This document shows positions 36,236-44,644 of a stretch of 64,000 nucleotides of DNA, one piece after another. The notes beneath the pieces are model-generated. The model was not told the origin of the DNA and searched no databases. It saw only the letters and a list, made by a program, of their open reading frames with translations. The translations under genes and the position numbers were made by a program. How positions within the stretch are numbered: the first letter of the stretch is position 1; each line of letters opens with the position of its first letter. Origin of the DNA: Fictibacillus phosphorivorans (lineage in GTDB: Bacteria; Bacillota; Bacilli; Bacillales; Fictibacillaceae); NCBI RefSeq assembly GCF_001629705.1, contig NZ_CP015378.1, forward strand, positions 744,001-808,000, read 5' to 3'.

Positions 36236-37270
36236 TTAGAAATCGATCTTAATTTTGATAAACCCTGCACTTCTCAAAGCTTCATAGATGATGACGATAG
36301 CAGGACCGACGATCAATCCGATAAAGCCTAGAAGCTGGAATCCAATATATAAGGAAACAAGAGCTGCTAGTGCAGATATACCAAGGCTTGACCCGAGTAT
36401 TTTCGGTTCGATAATTCTTCGAACGATCGTGATGACTCCAAACATGATCAGCAGTCCGAATGCAAGATGATCATTGTTATTGATAAAGAAGGAATAAGCC
36501 GCCCATGGGACAAGGAATGATCCTGTTCCGAGGATTGGAAGGATATCTACAATAACGATCAAAAGAGCGAGAATAACTGCGTACTCAACATCTAAAATCA
36601 TGAGTCCGATCAATGCCAATGCGTATGTAACAACACTTAAGATGATCTGAGCTCTAAAGAACCCTACTGTTGCTCTAGACAGTTGACTAAAGACCAATTC
36701 AACCTTTTCGCGGGCTGCTGTTGTAAACAGATTGAGAAACTCAGCGTATAAACGCGGAAGATCTAGTGAAAATAAGAAAACCGCTACTACATAGATAATA
36801 AAGTAGATCAACAATCCTGGTATCGCTGTGATTAGTCCTAATATACCGGATGTTAAGTTCTTTGCTGTTTCAACGCCATAATCCTTTAATCCTACTAATC
36901 CTTCTTCAAGAGTCCTCACAACTTCAGGAGGTAAGCTAGCATAAAAGTTTTCCATTTCATAAAACGTATTCTCTGCTACTTCAAACAGATGAACCGAATA
37001 GGATGGAAGAACGGTAATAAACTCGATGACCTGAATAACAAGTGTTGTTGTAAGCCAGTAAGAGAAGATACCGAGTCCAGCAAGATAAAGGATAAAAGTA
37101 GCAGTGACGGCCAATAATCGTCTACCCTTAAATAGTCTAATAAACAATTTCACTACTGGTTCTAGCATTATAGCAGTTAGCAATGCGAGAAGGAGAGGTA
37201 TACTGTAAAAGACAAAGATGACGATTCCGGCAAGCAAAATGAGTAATAAGATTAAGTTTTTTACAGTCAT
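36236..37270 (-). CDS. AI-2E family transporter (YtvI-like)
   Basis: A 344-residue membrane protein with seven to eight helices and the family pattern PILGTGSFLVPWAAYSF near 245 and IEPKILGSSLGISALAALVSL near 290. Members move autoinducer-2 or, in several cases, act as sodium/proton antiporters, so function cannot be fixed. Similar to sporulation protein YtvI in length and N-terminus. Its neighbour YihY is also a polytopic membrane protein. Confidence 0.83.
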   Translation of the reverse strand: MTVKNLILLLILLAGIVIFVFYSIPLLLALLTAIMLEPVVKLFIRLFKGRRLLAVTATFILYLAGLGIFSYWLTTTLVIQVIEFITVLPSYSVHLFEVAENTFYEMENFYASLPPEVVRTLEEGLVGLKDYGVETAKNLTSGILGLITAIPGLLIYFIIYVVAVFLFSLDLPRLYAEFLNLFTTAAREKVELVFSQLSRATVGFFRAQIILSVVTYALALIGLMILDVEYAVILALLIVIVDILPILGTGSFLVPWAAYSFFINNNDHLAFGLLIMFGVITIVRRIIEPKILGSSLGISALAALVSLYIGFQLLGFIGLIVGPAIVIIYEALRSAGFIKIKIDF

Positions 37271-37427
37271 TTTCCAGCCCCGATCTCCGTAATTTTAGCC
37301 GGTCAGAAATTTTTCGTTACTATCCATTATGACCGGAAAAAAAGATGTTAATTCTTCATATATACACAATGATGTTACGATAATGTGAAAATGTCAATCA
37401 CAGAAACGGAAGTTTTCAAAAATCTTC

Positions 37428-38240
37428 TTATTTTCTTAATTCCCTCTTTAATGCGAGTATCGCATTTAGTTGTCCACCTGCGATTAAGATCATGGCAGAA
37501 AGATAGAACCACACCATTAATGTTAATATTGCGCCTAAATTTCCGTATATCTGTCCGTAGTCAAAAATAAGGACATAAGATGAAAATAAATAAGAGAATA
37601 GATGCCAGCCTGCTGTCGAAAAAATAGCACCTGGCCACACGTTTTTAAACGTTAACCTCACATTTGGCGCAAAACGATATAGTGCTGAGAAGATGGAGAG
37701 AAGCACAGAGAAACCTATAAGATAGCGTGCTGTTTCCCAAATATGCCATACAGGATGAGAGTATCCAGTTCGTTCAAATATGTAGATTCCGATGTTTCTG
37801 CCAAATACCGGCAAAAGGAGAGCGGTAATCACTGCAATCACAAGCCCGAACGTAAGGAACATACCTAAGATGAGCTCTTTTATAAAAGGACGGCTCTCTT
37901 CCACTTGGTAAGCCTGGTTGAAAACGCGAATGATCGCGTGCGTTCCGATTGTCGCTAACCAAATCATGATAATCAATGAAACAGATAATACATCTCCTCT
38001 ATGCTCGTCCAGAACAGCCACTAGATTATACTCTAGTAAAGCATATGCTTCTTCTGGAGCAATAGACTGAAAAAGTGATAGTACATAAGCAGAAGAAATA
38101 GGCAAAAAGCTAAGGATCGTAAAAATGAGAAAAATAAAAGGAAACAGAGAAACTAGAAAATAATAAGCAAGCTGTGCAGAAAGATCGAACACTTTATCTT
38201 GAAAGAAACGGTGAAACCACTGTTTCATAAACCAACGCAC
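37428..38240 (-). CDS. YihY/BrkB family membrane protein
   Basis: A 270-residue inner-membrane protein with six helices. Family pattern: LSAQLAYYFLVSLFPFIFLI near 21-40, WLATIGTHAIIRVFNQAYQV near 94 and PGAIFSTAGWHLFSYLFSSY near 205. Once annotated ribonuclease BN, now considered a membrane protein of unknown role. GTG start, set by GGGGGTG five bases upstream, better than the ATG four codons on. Confidence 0.87.
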   Translation of the reverse strand: MRWFMKQWFHRFFQDKVFDLSAQLAYYFLVSLFPFIFLIFTILSFLPISSAYVLSLFQSIAPEEAYALLEYNLVAVLDEHRGDVLSVSLIIMIWLATIGTHAIIRVFNQAYQVEESRPFIKELILGMFLTFGLVIAVITALLLPVFGRNIGIYIFERTGYSHPVWHIWETARYLIGFSVLLSIFSALYRFAPNVRLTFKNVWPGAIFSTAGWHLFSYLFSSYVLIFDYGQIYGNLGAILTLMVWFYLSAMILIAGGQLNAILALKRELRK

Positions 38241-38383
38241 GAGTTCACCCCCAAATGAATCATAGTCAATCTATCCTGCATTATTCCCTTAATAAAAAAA
38301 AAAAGAACGCTTTTTCTGAAACAAAACGTTCACTCAATCGTATCAGTGATGTGAAGTTACAAGGTAATGCCGTTTGAAGCTAT

Positions 38384-38569
38384 TTATCGATGTCTTATTG
38401 AGCAACGAGGACATCTACAAACAACGATTAAAGGAGAAGTTGTTGGTGTAGGTTGAGGCTGAATGAAAGGAAAACAACAAGGATGAATGTCTCGACAAAA
38501 TAAAGGAACACCACAAAAGTTTACACAGGATTGGCATCTAACTTTACTTCCGCATGAACATGAACGCAT
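38384..38569 (-). CDS. Small cysteine-rich protein, possible spore coat component
   Basis: A 61-residue product with eleven cysteines, in clusters MRSCSCG, CQSC, CC and CRCPRC, around a Pro/Thr segment. AAAGGGGGTG five bases before the ATG is a strong ribosome site, which argues for a real gene. Upstream on the minus strand CATATAATA could be a SigK-type -10 (CATANNNTA) or simply a SigA -10. Cys-rich small proteins are common in coats, but a metal-binding role is equally possible. Not recognised by family. Confidence 0.6.
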   Translation of the reverse strand: MRSCSCGSKVRCQSCVNFCGVPLFCRDIHPCCFPFIQPQPTPTTSPLIVVCRCPRCSIRHR

Positions 38570-38672
38570 AAAAACACCCCCTTTGCTCTTATTATATGTA
38601 GAGATGGATAAGCCTGGCAGGGCATAAAGTGTGCGTAATTACTTAAATTTTTATTTTTTTTTTGGTTTGTGA

Positions 38673-38688
38673 TTAAACAGATGTTTAA
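38673..38688. repeat. 16-bp palindrome TTAAACAGATGTTTAA, copy 1
   Basis: Perfect 7-bp arms TTAAACA/TGTTTAA, directly before the GGGAGG ribosome site of the TerC gene. The identical 16-mer recurs at 39599-39614 across the start codon of the chemoreceptor gene. It could be an operator. Confidence 0.45.
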
Positions 38689-38705
38689 TAGGGAGGATTT
38701 TTTTA

Positions 38706-39407
38706 ATGGATTTTTTAACACCAGATTTTTGGTCGGCCTTATTGGCGATCGTTGTTATCGACTTAGTATTAGCTGGTGATAACGCAATTGTAATCGGCTT
38801 GGCAGCTAGAAACTTGCCGAAAGAGAATCAGAAGAAAGTAATCATCTGGGGAACAGTAGGAGCGATTGTGATTCGAGCAGCAGCTACGCTTGCGGTTGTT
38901 TGGTTATTAAAGATTCCCGGCCTACTTCTGGCAGGTGGATTAATTCTTGTGGTTATCGCTTATAAACTGATGATCGAAGAAAAAGATCATGATATTGAGG
39001 CTCAGAATAGTGTATGGGCAGCCATTAGAACGATTATTATTGCCGACGCGGTAATGGGTCTTGATAACGTTCTTGCTGTTGCAGGTGCAGCACATGGTGA
39101 TTTCTTACTGGTAGTAATCGGTTTATTAATATCAGTGCCGATTGTTGTTTGGGGAAGCACATTGTTCCTAAAGGTCATTGATAAATACCCGTTCATTATC
39201 ACAATTGGAGCAGGTGTTCTGGCTTGGACGGCCTCTAAGATGATCGTAGGAGAAAAATTCATGGCTCCTTATTTCGATAATGGATTTGTGAAGTATGGAT
39301 TTGAAGTTCTCGTAGTTCTTCTTGTTCTAGGATTAGGTACATGGAAGAAAAGAAAAGTCGCTCAAGAGAGAGCATCAGAAAAGGTGCTTGCTAAAAAAGA
39401 AGCATAA
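38706..39407 (+). CDS. TerC-family membrane protein (YjbE-like)
   Basis: A 233-residue protein with seven membrane helices and the acidic TerC motifs VIDLVLAGDNAIVIGLAA near 17-34 and ADAVMGLDNVLAVAGAAHG near 115-133, the metal-conducting aspartates. Bacillus relatives (YceF, YkoY) export manganese or load it onto exported enzymes. No yybP-ykoY manganese riboswitch is present upstream, but a 16-bp palindrome is. Lys/Glu-rich C-terminus, cytosolic. Confidence 0.88.
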   Translation: MDFLTPDFWSALLAIVVIDLVLAGDNAIVIGLAARNLPKENQKKVIIWGTVGAIVIRAAATLAVVWLLKIPGLLLAGGLILVVIAYKLMIEEKDHDIEAQNSVWAAIRTIIIADAVMGLDNVLAVAGAAHGDFLLVVIGLLISVPIVVWGSTLFLKVIDKYPFIITIGAGVLAWTASKMIVGEKFMAPYFDNGFVKYGFEVLVVLLVLGLGTWKKRKVAQERASEKVLAKKEA

Positions 39408-39408
39408 G

Positions 39409-39436
39409 AAAACCGCCACGTGCGGTTTTTTTTTTT
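39409..39436 (+). terminator. Terminator of the TerC gene
   Basis: AAAACCGC/GCGGTTTT stem with a 5-base loop and long T run. Confidence 0.92.
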
Positions 39437-39538
39437 GAATCCATTCCCGATACCATCGCTGAAATTAGGTATAAAGTACTTGTTTTGAATGGTTTTAATA
39501 TAAAAATGATTCTTTTGTACCTGTTTAGACCTATTTCA

Positions 39539-39566
39539 TAAATCATTTATAACTAAATGTCGATAT
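39539..39566 (+). promoter_or_regulatory. SigD promoter of the chemoreceptor gene
   Basis: TAAA (39539-39542), 16 bases, GTCGATAT (39559-39566), one mismatch from the flagellar/chemotaxis sigma consensus TAAA-N15-GCCGATAT, 40 bases before the start codon. Confidence 0.75.
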
Positions 39567-39606
39567 GTATATAAGGGGATTTAGATGATAAATGGGGGTT
39601 AAACAG

Positions 39607-41613
39607 ATGTTTAAAAGAATTCAAACAAAAATCATGCTTTCAGTAAGTATTCTCGTTGCCATTACACTTTTATCTGTATCGCTATTTTCTTATTTTCAAA
39701 CCAAACAGCAACTTGAAAGTAACAGCAATGAACAAGCAACTAGTCTTTCTAGCGAAGTGAAAGCCTCAACAGAGTTGTATCTGAAATCATATGGAGATAC
39801 GATCGATCGATACAGCCAAGACAGCAGGCTAATCAATTATTTAAAAACAGTAAAAACGGATGAAGAAAAAGGGTTGAATGAAGTTTGGCCGGTTGTTGAT
39901 CAAGACTTTAAGCATTTCTTGGACCTTAATAAAAATGTTGCGGTCGTATATGTAGGGGCAGAGACCAAACAGTTTAAAACGACTCCAAAACTTGATCTTC
40001 CAGAAGGGTTTGATCCAACTGAACGTCCTTGGTATCAAACGGCTAAACAAACACCAGAAAAAATAATGTGGACAGAACCCTACGAAGATGCGAGTTCTGG
40101 TGAATATGTTGTAACGGTTACAAAACCGGTGTTAGATCCTGATACTGACGAGGTTCTCGGTGTAGTGGGTCTTGATCTAAATCTTGCTGGACTAACGAGC
40201 ATGATCAACAAAACAAAAGTAGGGTATAAAGGATATCCCGTGCTTTTCGATCCAAAAGGTATGGCACTCGTCCATCCGAAACAACAAGGAAAAGATCTAA
40301 GTAAAGAGACGTTTATTAAAGAGATGTACAAAAATGAAAAAGGAAATGTTTCTTACACCGAACAGAATAAAGACCGTCAGCTTTATTATACGACGATTGC
40401 CGGCACGAACTGGAAGCTTGGGTTTGTCTATGATCAGAAAGAGTTGCTAAAAGATGCAGAAGAGCTCTTAAACATGATACTCATCTTTACGTCGGTCGCA
40501 GTTATCGTTGCTCTAGGTGTAACCTACTTATTGGCAAAGAGTATTTCCAATCCGATTACTAGATTACAAGCACAAGTACAAAAAGTAGCAGATGGCGACC
40601 TTACCGTATCAGTTGAAGCAAAATCCAAAGACGAAGTGGGAACGCTCACTCATCATTTTAACGCTATGGTGGAAAATATGCGGGGATTAATAACATCTGT
40701 CAGTCATTCGGTTGTAACCGTTAATGAGTCAACCTCTAACTTGAGTGCCGTGTCAGAAGAAACGATCGCTGCAAGTGAAGAAGTTTCTAGAGCTGTCAGA
40801 GAGATTGCATCTGGAGCGACTACACAAGCGGAAGATGCCGATGAAACAAACCGTCGAACGATGGACTTATCACTTCAGATTGAAAAAGTAACCGAACAAG
40901 CAGAAGAGATGACCCGACTGTCTTTATTAGCTGAAGCTGCAAATAAAAAAGGAATCTCGCAAATGAATGTTTTGCGTGAAAGGACGGGGGAAAGTAACCA
41001 AGTTCTAATAAACATAGAATCTGTTATTTCAGGACTTGCTGTTAAAGTAGAAGAGATCGAACAAGTGATTCAATCGATTACCGAGATCTCAAATCAGACG
41101 AATCTACTCGCACTGAACGCAAGCATTGAAGCGGCTAGAGCAGGTGAGAGCGGTCGTGGCTTTGCCGTCGTTGCCGATGAAGTTCGAAAGCTAGCGGAAC
41201 AATCAGCTGTTGCTGCAGATAAAGTACGTAAGACCATCTCCGGAATTGGTGAAGAGTCCGAGCGTGCCGTGAAAGAAATGGCATACACAAAAAAAATCGC
41301 TCACGATCAAAATATGACTGTAACAGATACCGAATCTGCATTTAAAGATATCTCAGGAACAATGGCTGATATGGTGAGGTCGATTGAAAAGATTACGAGT
41401 GAAGTAGAGATGATCAATAACTACAAAGAGGAAGTAGTAGCATCCATCCAAAGTATCGCAGCAGTGGCCGAACAATCGGCAGCGGCAAGTGAAGAAGTAA
41501 GCGCGTCCTCTGAGGAGCAAGTTCGTGCACTATCCACGGTTTCTCAGTCTGCCGAAGAATTGAACGATGCTTCCGAAGCACTGACTGAAATGATTAAACA
41601 CTTCAAAATCTAG
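39607..41613 (+). CDS. Methyl-accepting chemotaxis protein
   Basis: A 668-residue transmembrane receptor. N-terminal helix (about 10-30); extracellular double-Cache sensor (about 35-280, with [20 protein letters not shown] and [16 protein letters not shown], the dCache small-ligand signature); second helix (about 286-306); HAMP domain; cytoplasmic signalling domain with hairpin tip [20 protein letters not shown] and [16 protein letters not shown] is placed for ATG 39607, not for the in-frame ATG 39592. Likely amino acid sensing; the ligand is unknown. Confidence 0.93.
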   Translation: MFKRIQTKIMLSVSILVAITLLSVSLFSYFQTKQQLESNSNEQATSLSSEVKASTELYLKSYGDTIDRYSQDSRLINYLKTVKTDEEKGLNEVWPVVDQDFKHFLDLNKNVAVVYVGAETKQFKTTPKLDLPEGFDPTERPWYQTAKQTPEKIMWTEPYEDASSGEYVVTVTKPVLDPDTDEVLGVVGLDLNLAGLTSMINKTKVGYKGYPVLFDPKGMALVHPKQQGKDLSKETFIKEMYKNEKGNVSYTEQNKDRQLYYTTIAGTNWKLGFVYDQKELLKDAEELLNMILIFTSVAVIVALGVTYLLAKSISNPITRLQAQVQKVADGDLTVSVEAKSKDEVGTLTHHFNAMVENMRGLITSVSHSVVTVNESTSNLSAVSEETIAASEEVSRAVREIASGATTQAEDADETNRRTMDLSLQIEKVTEQAEEMTRLSLLAEAANKKGISQMNVLRERTGESNQVLINIESVISGLAVKVEEIEQVIQSITEISNQTNLLALNASIEAARAGESGRGFAVVADEVRKLAEQSAVAADKVRKTISGIGEESERAVKEMAYTKKIAHDQNMTVTDTESAFKDISGTMADMVRSIEKITSEVEMINNYKEEVVASIQSIAAVAEQSAAASEEVSASSEEQVRALSTVSQSAEELNDASEALTEMIKHFKI

Positions 41614-41624
41614 TAGAGGTTGCA

Positions 41625-41750
41625 ATTGGACAGATAATGTTGTCGAATGGCTAAATTATCGACTCAACTGGACAGATTATCTTCCGAATTCGACAGATTA
41701 TGGAGTCAATCCGACAGATTAACTGCGAGAACGGACAGATTACCTTAAAA
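41625..41750 (+). repeat. 21-bp period array C (six units)
   Basis: Six units at 41625, 41646, 41667, 41688, 41709 and 41730. Cores: ATTGGACAGATAA, AATGGCTAAATTA (degenerate), ACTGGACAGATTA, ATTCGACAGATTA, ATCCGACAGATTA and AACGGACAGATTA, with variable 8-base tails. Same family as arrays A and B. It starts 12 bases after the chemoreceptor stop and ends before a terminator, hence in its 3' UTR. Confidence 0.92.
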
Positions 41751-41772
41751 AACTAGAAACTTAGTCACATAA

Positions 41773-41802
41773 AAAAGGAAACCGAACTCGGTTTCCTTTC
41801 TT
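41773..41802. terminator. Bidirectional terminator
   Basis: AAGGAAACCGA/TCGGTTTCCTT stem with two-base loop, A and T runs, between the converging chemoreceptor and ABC permease genes. Confidence 0.9.
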
Positions 41803-41812
41803 TTATTCTATT

Positions 41813-42793
41813 TTAATAGATATCTCGCTTAGAAAATGTAACGAAAGCGATGATGAATCCAGCAATTCCCCAAACGGCTAGTACGCTCATCGAAAAGCCT
41901 AATGACATTCCTTCTATCGGGGTTGCCATTCCACTCACATAATTCGTAAGGTTTAGATTTACCATAAAGAAATATTTTGCGCTTTCCCAAGAAGATACCA
42001 TGTTTGCTAGGATGGCTCCTGCAATCAGGGAAGCGAGCATGATTCCCATAACGGCAGCCGTACTTCTTAACAGTACGGACAGCATGAAGGTGAGTGTTCC
42101 GACGATCATACATACATACCAGACGAGTCCAAATTCCATTAAGATATATTGCCATTGTGGAACGATATGAACATTTTCAGTTAAAAGTTCATCTCCAGAG
42201 ACCGTAAAGCCTGTTAATAGAGGCATGTTCCATCCACCATATCCGAAGACTACGCCAGATATTCCATATGATAGAACAGCTACTGATAAAACGATGAAAG
42301 AAATCGAAAGCAACATCGCTAGATATTTACTGAGAAGAATGCGCCATCGTTTAACTGGCCGGGTGAGTAAGAGTTTGATCGTTCCTCCGCTTGATTCAGA
42401 AGAAACAAGGTCTGCCACGATTACCATGACGAGCAACGGAAGAAGTAAATCAATCGAGTTCTCGACGAAAATACGCATGAACGTTGGTGCACCTGGGGCG
42501 CGCGGATCGATATCGTTCTCTAAATAATATTGTTGTTGTGAAAGTCTGATCTTTAGAAATTTCCGCCATTCATCTTGAATGCGGCTTGAGCTTAATCGGT
42601 TTTGTGTGTCAGTGATCTCTTGCTGCAATGTCGTTCGCCAATCTTGGTTACCCAGCTTCTCACGTTGATCTTGAATCTCTTTAAACTGAGCATATGTAAA
42701 GAGAGGGACCAAGAAAGCGATGATCAAGATGATGACATACAAACGTTTTTTTCTTAGAAGCTTTAACATTTCATTCCGGACAAGATTAATCAA
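41813..42793 (-). CDS. ABC-2 type transporter permease
   Basis: A 326-residue membrane protein. The N-terminal helix is followed by a charged extracytoplasmic loop (about 30-95), then five helices, typical of YhaP/NosY-like ABC-2 permeases. VSSESSGGTIKLLLTRPVKRW near 128 is the characteristic cytoplasmic coupling segment. Last gene of the esterase-ATPase-permease operon; it overlaps the ATPase end by eight bases. Cargo unknown. Confidence 0.87.
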   Translation of the reverse strand: MINLVRNEMLKLLRKKRLYVIILIIAFLVPLFTYAQFKEIQDQREKLGNQDWRTTLQQEITDTQNRLSSSRIQDEWRKFLKIRLSQQQYYLENDIDPRAPGAPTFMRIFVENSIDLLLPLLVMVIVADLVSSESSGGTIKLLLTRPVKRWRILLSKYLAMLLSISFIVLSVAVLSYGISGVVFGYGGWNMPLLTGFTVSGDELLTENVHIVPQWQYILMEFGLVWYVCMIVGTLTFMLSVLLRSTAAVMGIMLASLIAGAILANMVSSWESAKYFFMVNLNLTNYVSGMATPIEGMSLGFSMSVLAVWGIAGFIIAFVTFSKRDIY

Positions 42794-43700
42794 TGCTTTC
42801 GCCTCCTGTTACTTCTAAGAACAGATCTTCTAAAGAAGGAAGCTGAGTTCTCATTTCTTTTACCTTCACGCCAGCTTTTACGAGCTTTTCGTTCCAATCT
42901 GGCAGCAGAGGTTCATTATATAACGTTATTAATGTACCGTCTGGACCTTCTGTAACTTCTGTTTCCAGAGAAAGAATCTCTTTAGCGAGTGGAATAGGTT
43001 CAGCACGCCAGATCACACGCTCCTGCTCCGCCAATAGATTATCAACAGAATCTGTGCGTAATACTGTTCCCTTTGATATGATCGCCACTCGATCACACAT
43101 CAGTTGAATTTCACTCAAAAGGTGTGAAGATACAAGAACACTTAAGTTTTCTTCTCTTGCTAATTGCCTTATGAATTCACGCATCTCGCGAATACCTGCA
43201 GGGTCGAGTCCGTTAGTCGGTTCGTCCAATATGAGTACTTTTGGTTTTCCTAAAAGAGCTTGGGCAATTCCTAAACGCTGTCTCATCCCGAGTGAATAAG
43301 TACCCACACGATCGTGAATTCGATTTTGTAATCCAACGAGTTCGATCACTTCATTTAATCTTGTCTTTGGGATGGAAGAATCCATTTTCTGAAAGTGTAC
43401 AAGATTTTCCCATCCTGTTAAGTACGGATACAATTCTGGGTTTTCAACAATACAGCCGAGATGTTTCATCGCTTCTGTAAATTCCGTTCTTACATTCTTA
43501 CCGCCGATTTTAATCGTTCCAGAAGTTGGAGAGATCAAACCAACGATCATTCGAATCGTAGTCGTTTTCCCAGCACCGTTCGGCCCAAGAAAACCAAAGA
43601 CTTCTCCTGGAACAAGTGTGAACGATACACCCTTTATGATCTGCTTGCCTTTAATTTTCTTCGTTAGATTCTCTACTTCTAATGCAGGTGTTTGACTCAT
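42786..43700 (-). CDS. ABC transporter ATP-binding protein
   Basis: A 304-residue ATPase with Walker A GFLGPNGAGKTTTIRM near 36-51, Q-loop, signature YSLGMRQRLGIAQALLG near 138, Walker B KVLILDEPTNGLDPAG near 157 and switch His in SSHLLSE. The C-terminal 80 residues form the extension common to drug/antibiotic exporters of the BcrA type. Two bases follow the SGNH esterase gene; it overlaps the permease. Confidence 0.9.
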   Translation of the reverse strand: MSQTPALEVENLTKKIKGKQIIKGVSFTLVPGEVFGFLGPNGAGKTTTIRMIVGLISPTSGTIKIGGKNVRTEFTEAMKHLGCIVENPELYPYLTGWENLVHFQKMDSSIPKTRLNEVIELVGLQNRIHDRVGTYSLGMRQRLGIAQALLGKPKVLILDEPTNGLDPAGIREMREFIRQLAREENLSVLVSSHLLSEIQLMCDRVAIISKGTVLRTDSVDNLLAEQERVIWRAEPIPLAKEILSLETEVTEGPDGTLITLYNEPLLPDWNEKLVKAGVKVKEMRTQLPSLEDLFLEVTGGESID

Positions 43701-43702
43701 GA

Positions 43703-44563
43703 TTACTTCTCCTCCTGTTCAAAGTTGATCAGTGAGGCTACACGTTCTGCAATCAGCTTGTAACCCTCCGTGTTTGGATGAAATTGATCAGTATATAGAT
43801 AGTTTTCTACTTGAAGCTGAAAGAGATCAAAGGTAGGTACATATACGATGTTATCAAAGTTAGCTGCTGTTTCAGCAGACTGAAAGTTCCAGTCTCTAAC
43901 GATTGAAGAAGTCGTTTTTGAATCAGGCATATTGCTAAAAGGGTTGTACAAACCGACATGATAGATGACGGCCTCTGGATTCAGTTCTCTAAGTTGGGTA
44001 TAGATTTTTTTAACATTACTCAAATAGATCTGCTTTTTACCGTTAATCGCATTAGTATCTAGATTCTCAAGTGCTGCTCCTTGTTGGAACAGATCATTCC
44101 CACCAATCGTCATCACAATGACATCTGCTTGCTTAGCTTGACGCTGGATCTCACTTTGTTGAAGCTGCTTTAGAAGACCTCTGGATGTTTCTCCTTTAAT
44201 AGCGGTATTAAAGAGACTTAAATCTTGATCTGTTTTCTCTTTTAAGCGCTCTGTTAGGTAGCCGGTATAGCCCTTTCCGTCAGCGTCACCCGTGCCGCGA
44301 GTAAGTGAATCTCCTAATGCGAAAATCGTAAGGGTGTCATCTTGCTTTTTTGTTGAAGTTGATTCGGTTTTTTCTTTGAGCTGTGAAACTTTTTTATTAG
44401 CGGAAAATTGGTCTTGTAACGTCCAGCCAAGACCAAACAGCCATAATACTGTAGCTGCAATGGATACAATTGAAACGACCATTAAGGTATATTTTTTCAA
44501 AACCGCTTTCATCCTTCCCAAATCCTTGATCTGTTCTTTATAGAATAGCAAATATTGATTCAT
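43703..44563 (-). CDS. Membrane-anchored SGNH/GDSL esterase
   Basis: A 286-residue protein with one N-terminal helix (about 27-47) and an extracytoplasmic SGNH hydrolase domain. Block I is FALGDSLTRGTGDADGKG near 80 (catalytic Ser), block III is VMTIGGNDLF near 150 (Gly, Asn) and block V is TDQFHPNTEGYKLIAE near 260 (Asp, His). Similar to Bacillus YpmR. The start is uncertain: the first ATG has a poor ribosome site, and an inner ATG 17 codons on abuts GGAAGG. It is co-transcribed with an ABC exporter, suggesting linked envelope work. Confidence 0.83.
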   Translation of the reverse strand: MNQYLLFYKEQIKDLGRMKAVLKKYTLMVVSIVSIAATVLWLFGLGWTLQDQFSANKKVSQLKEKTESTSTKKQDDTLTIFALGDSLTRGTGDADGKGYTGYLTERLKEKTDQDLSLFNTAIKGETSRGLLKQLQQSEIQRQAKQADVIVMTIGGNDLFQQGAALENLDTNAINGKKQIYLSNVKKIYTQLRELNPEAVIYHVGLYNPFSNMPDSKTTSSIVRDWNFQSAETAANFDNIVYVPTFDLFQLQVENYLYTDQFHPNTEGYKLIAERVASLINFEQEEK

Positions 44564-44644
44564 ATTCTAACTTTTTTGCCTATTTGAGGTAAAATAAACC
44601 AAAGGGAGTGCAATCATGCAAAAAAATATTAAGTGGGGTCTATC

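Noticed and set aside
38580..38705. Manganese (yybP-ykoY) riboswitch before the TerC gene
   Set aside because: The conserved loop sequences of that class are absent and the leader is too short.
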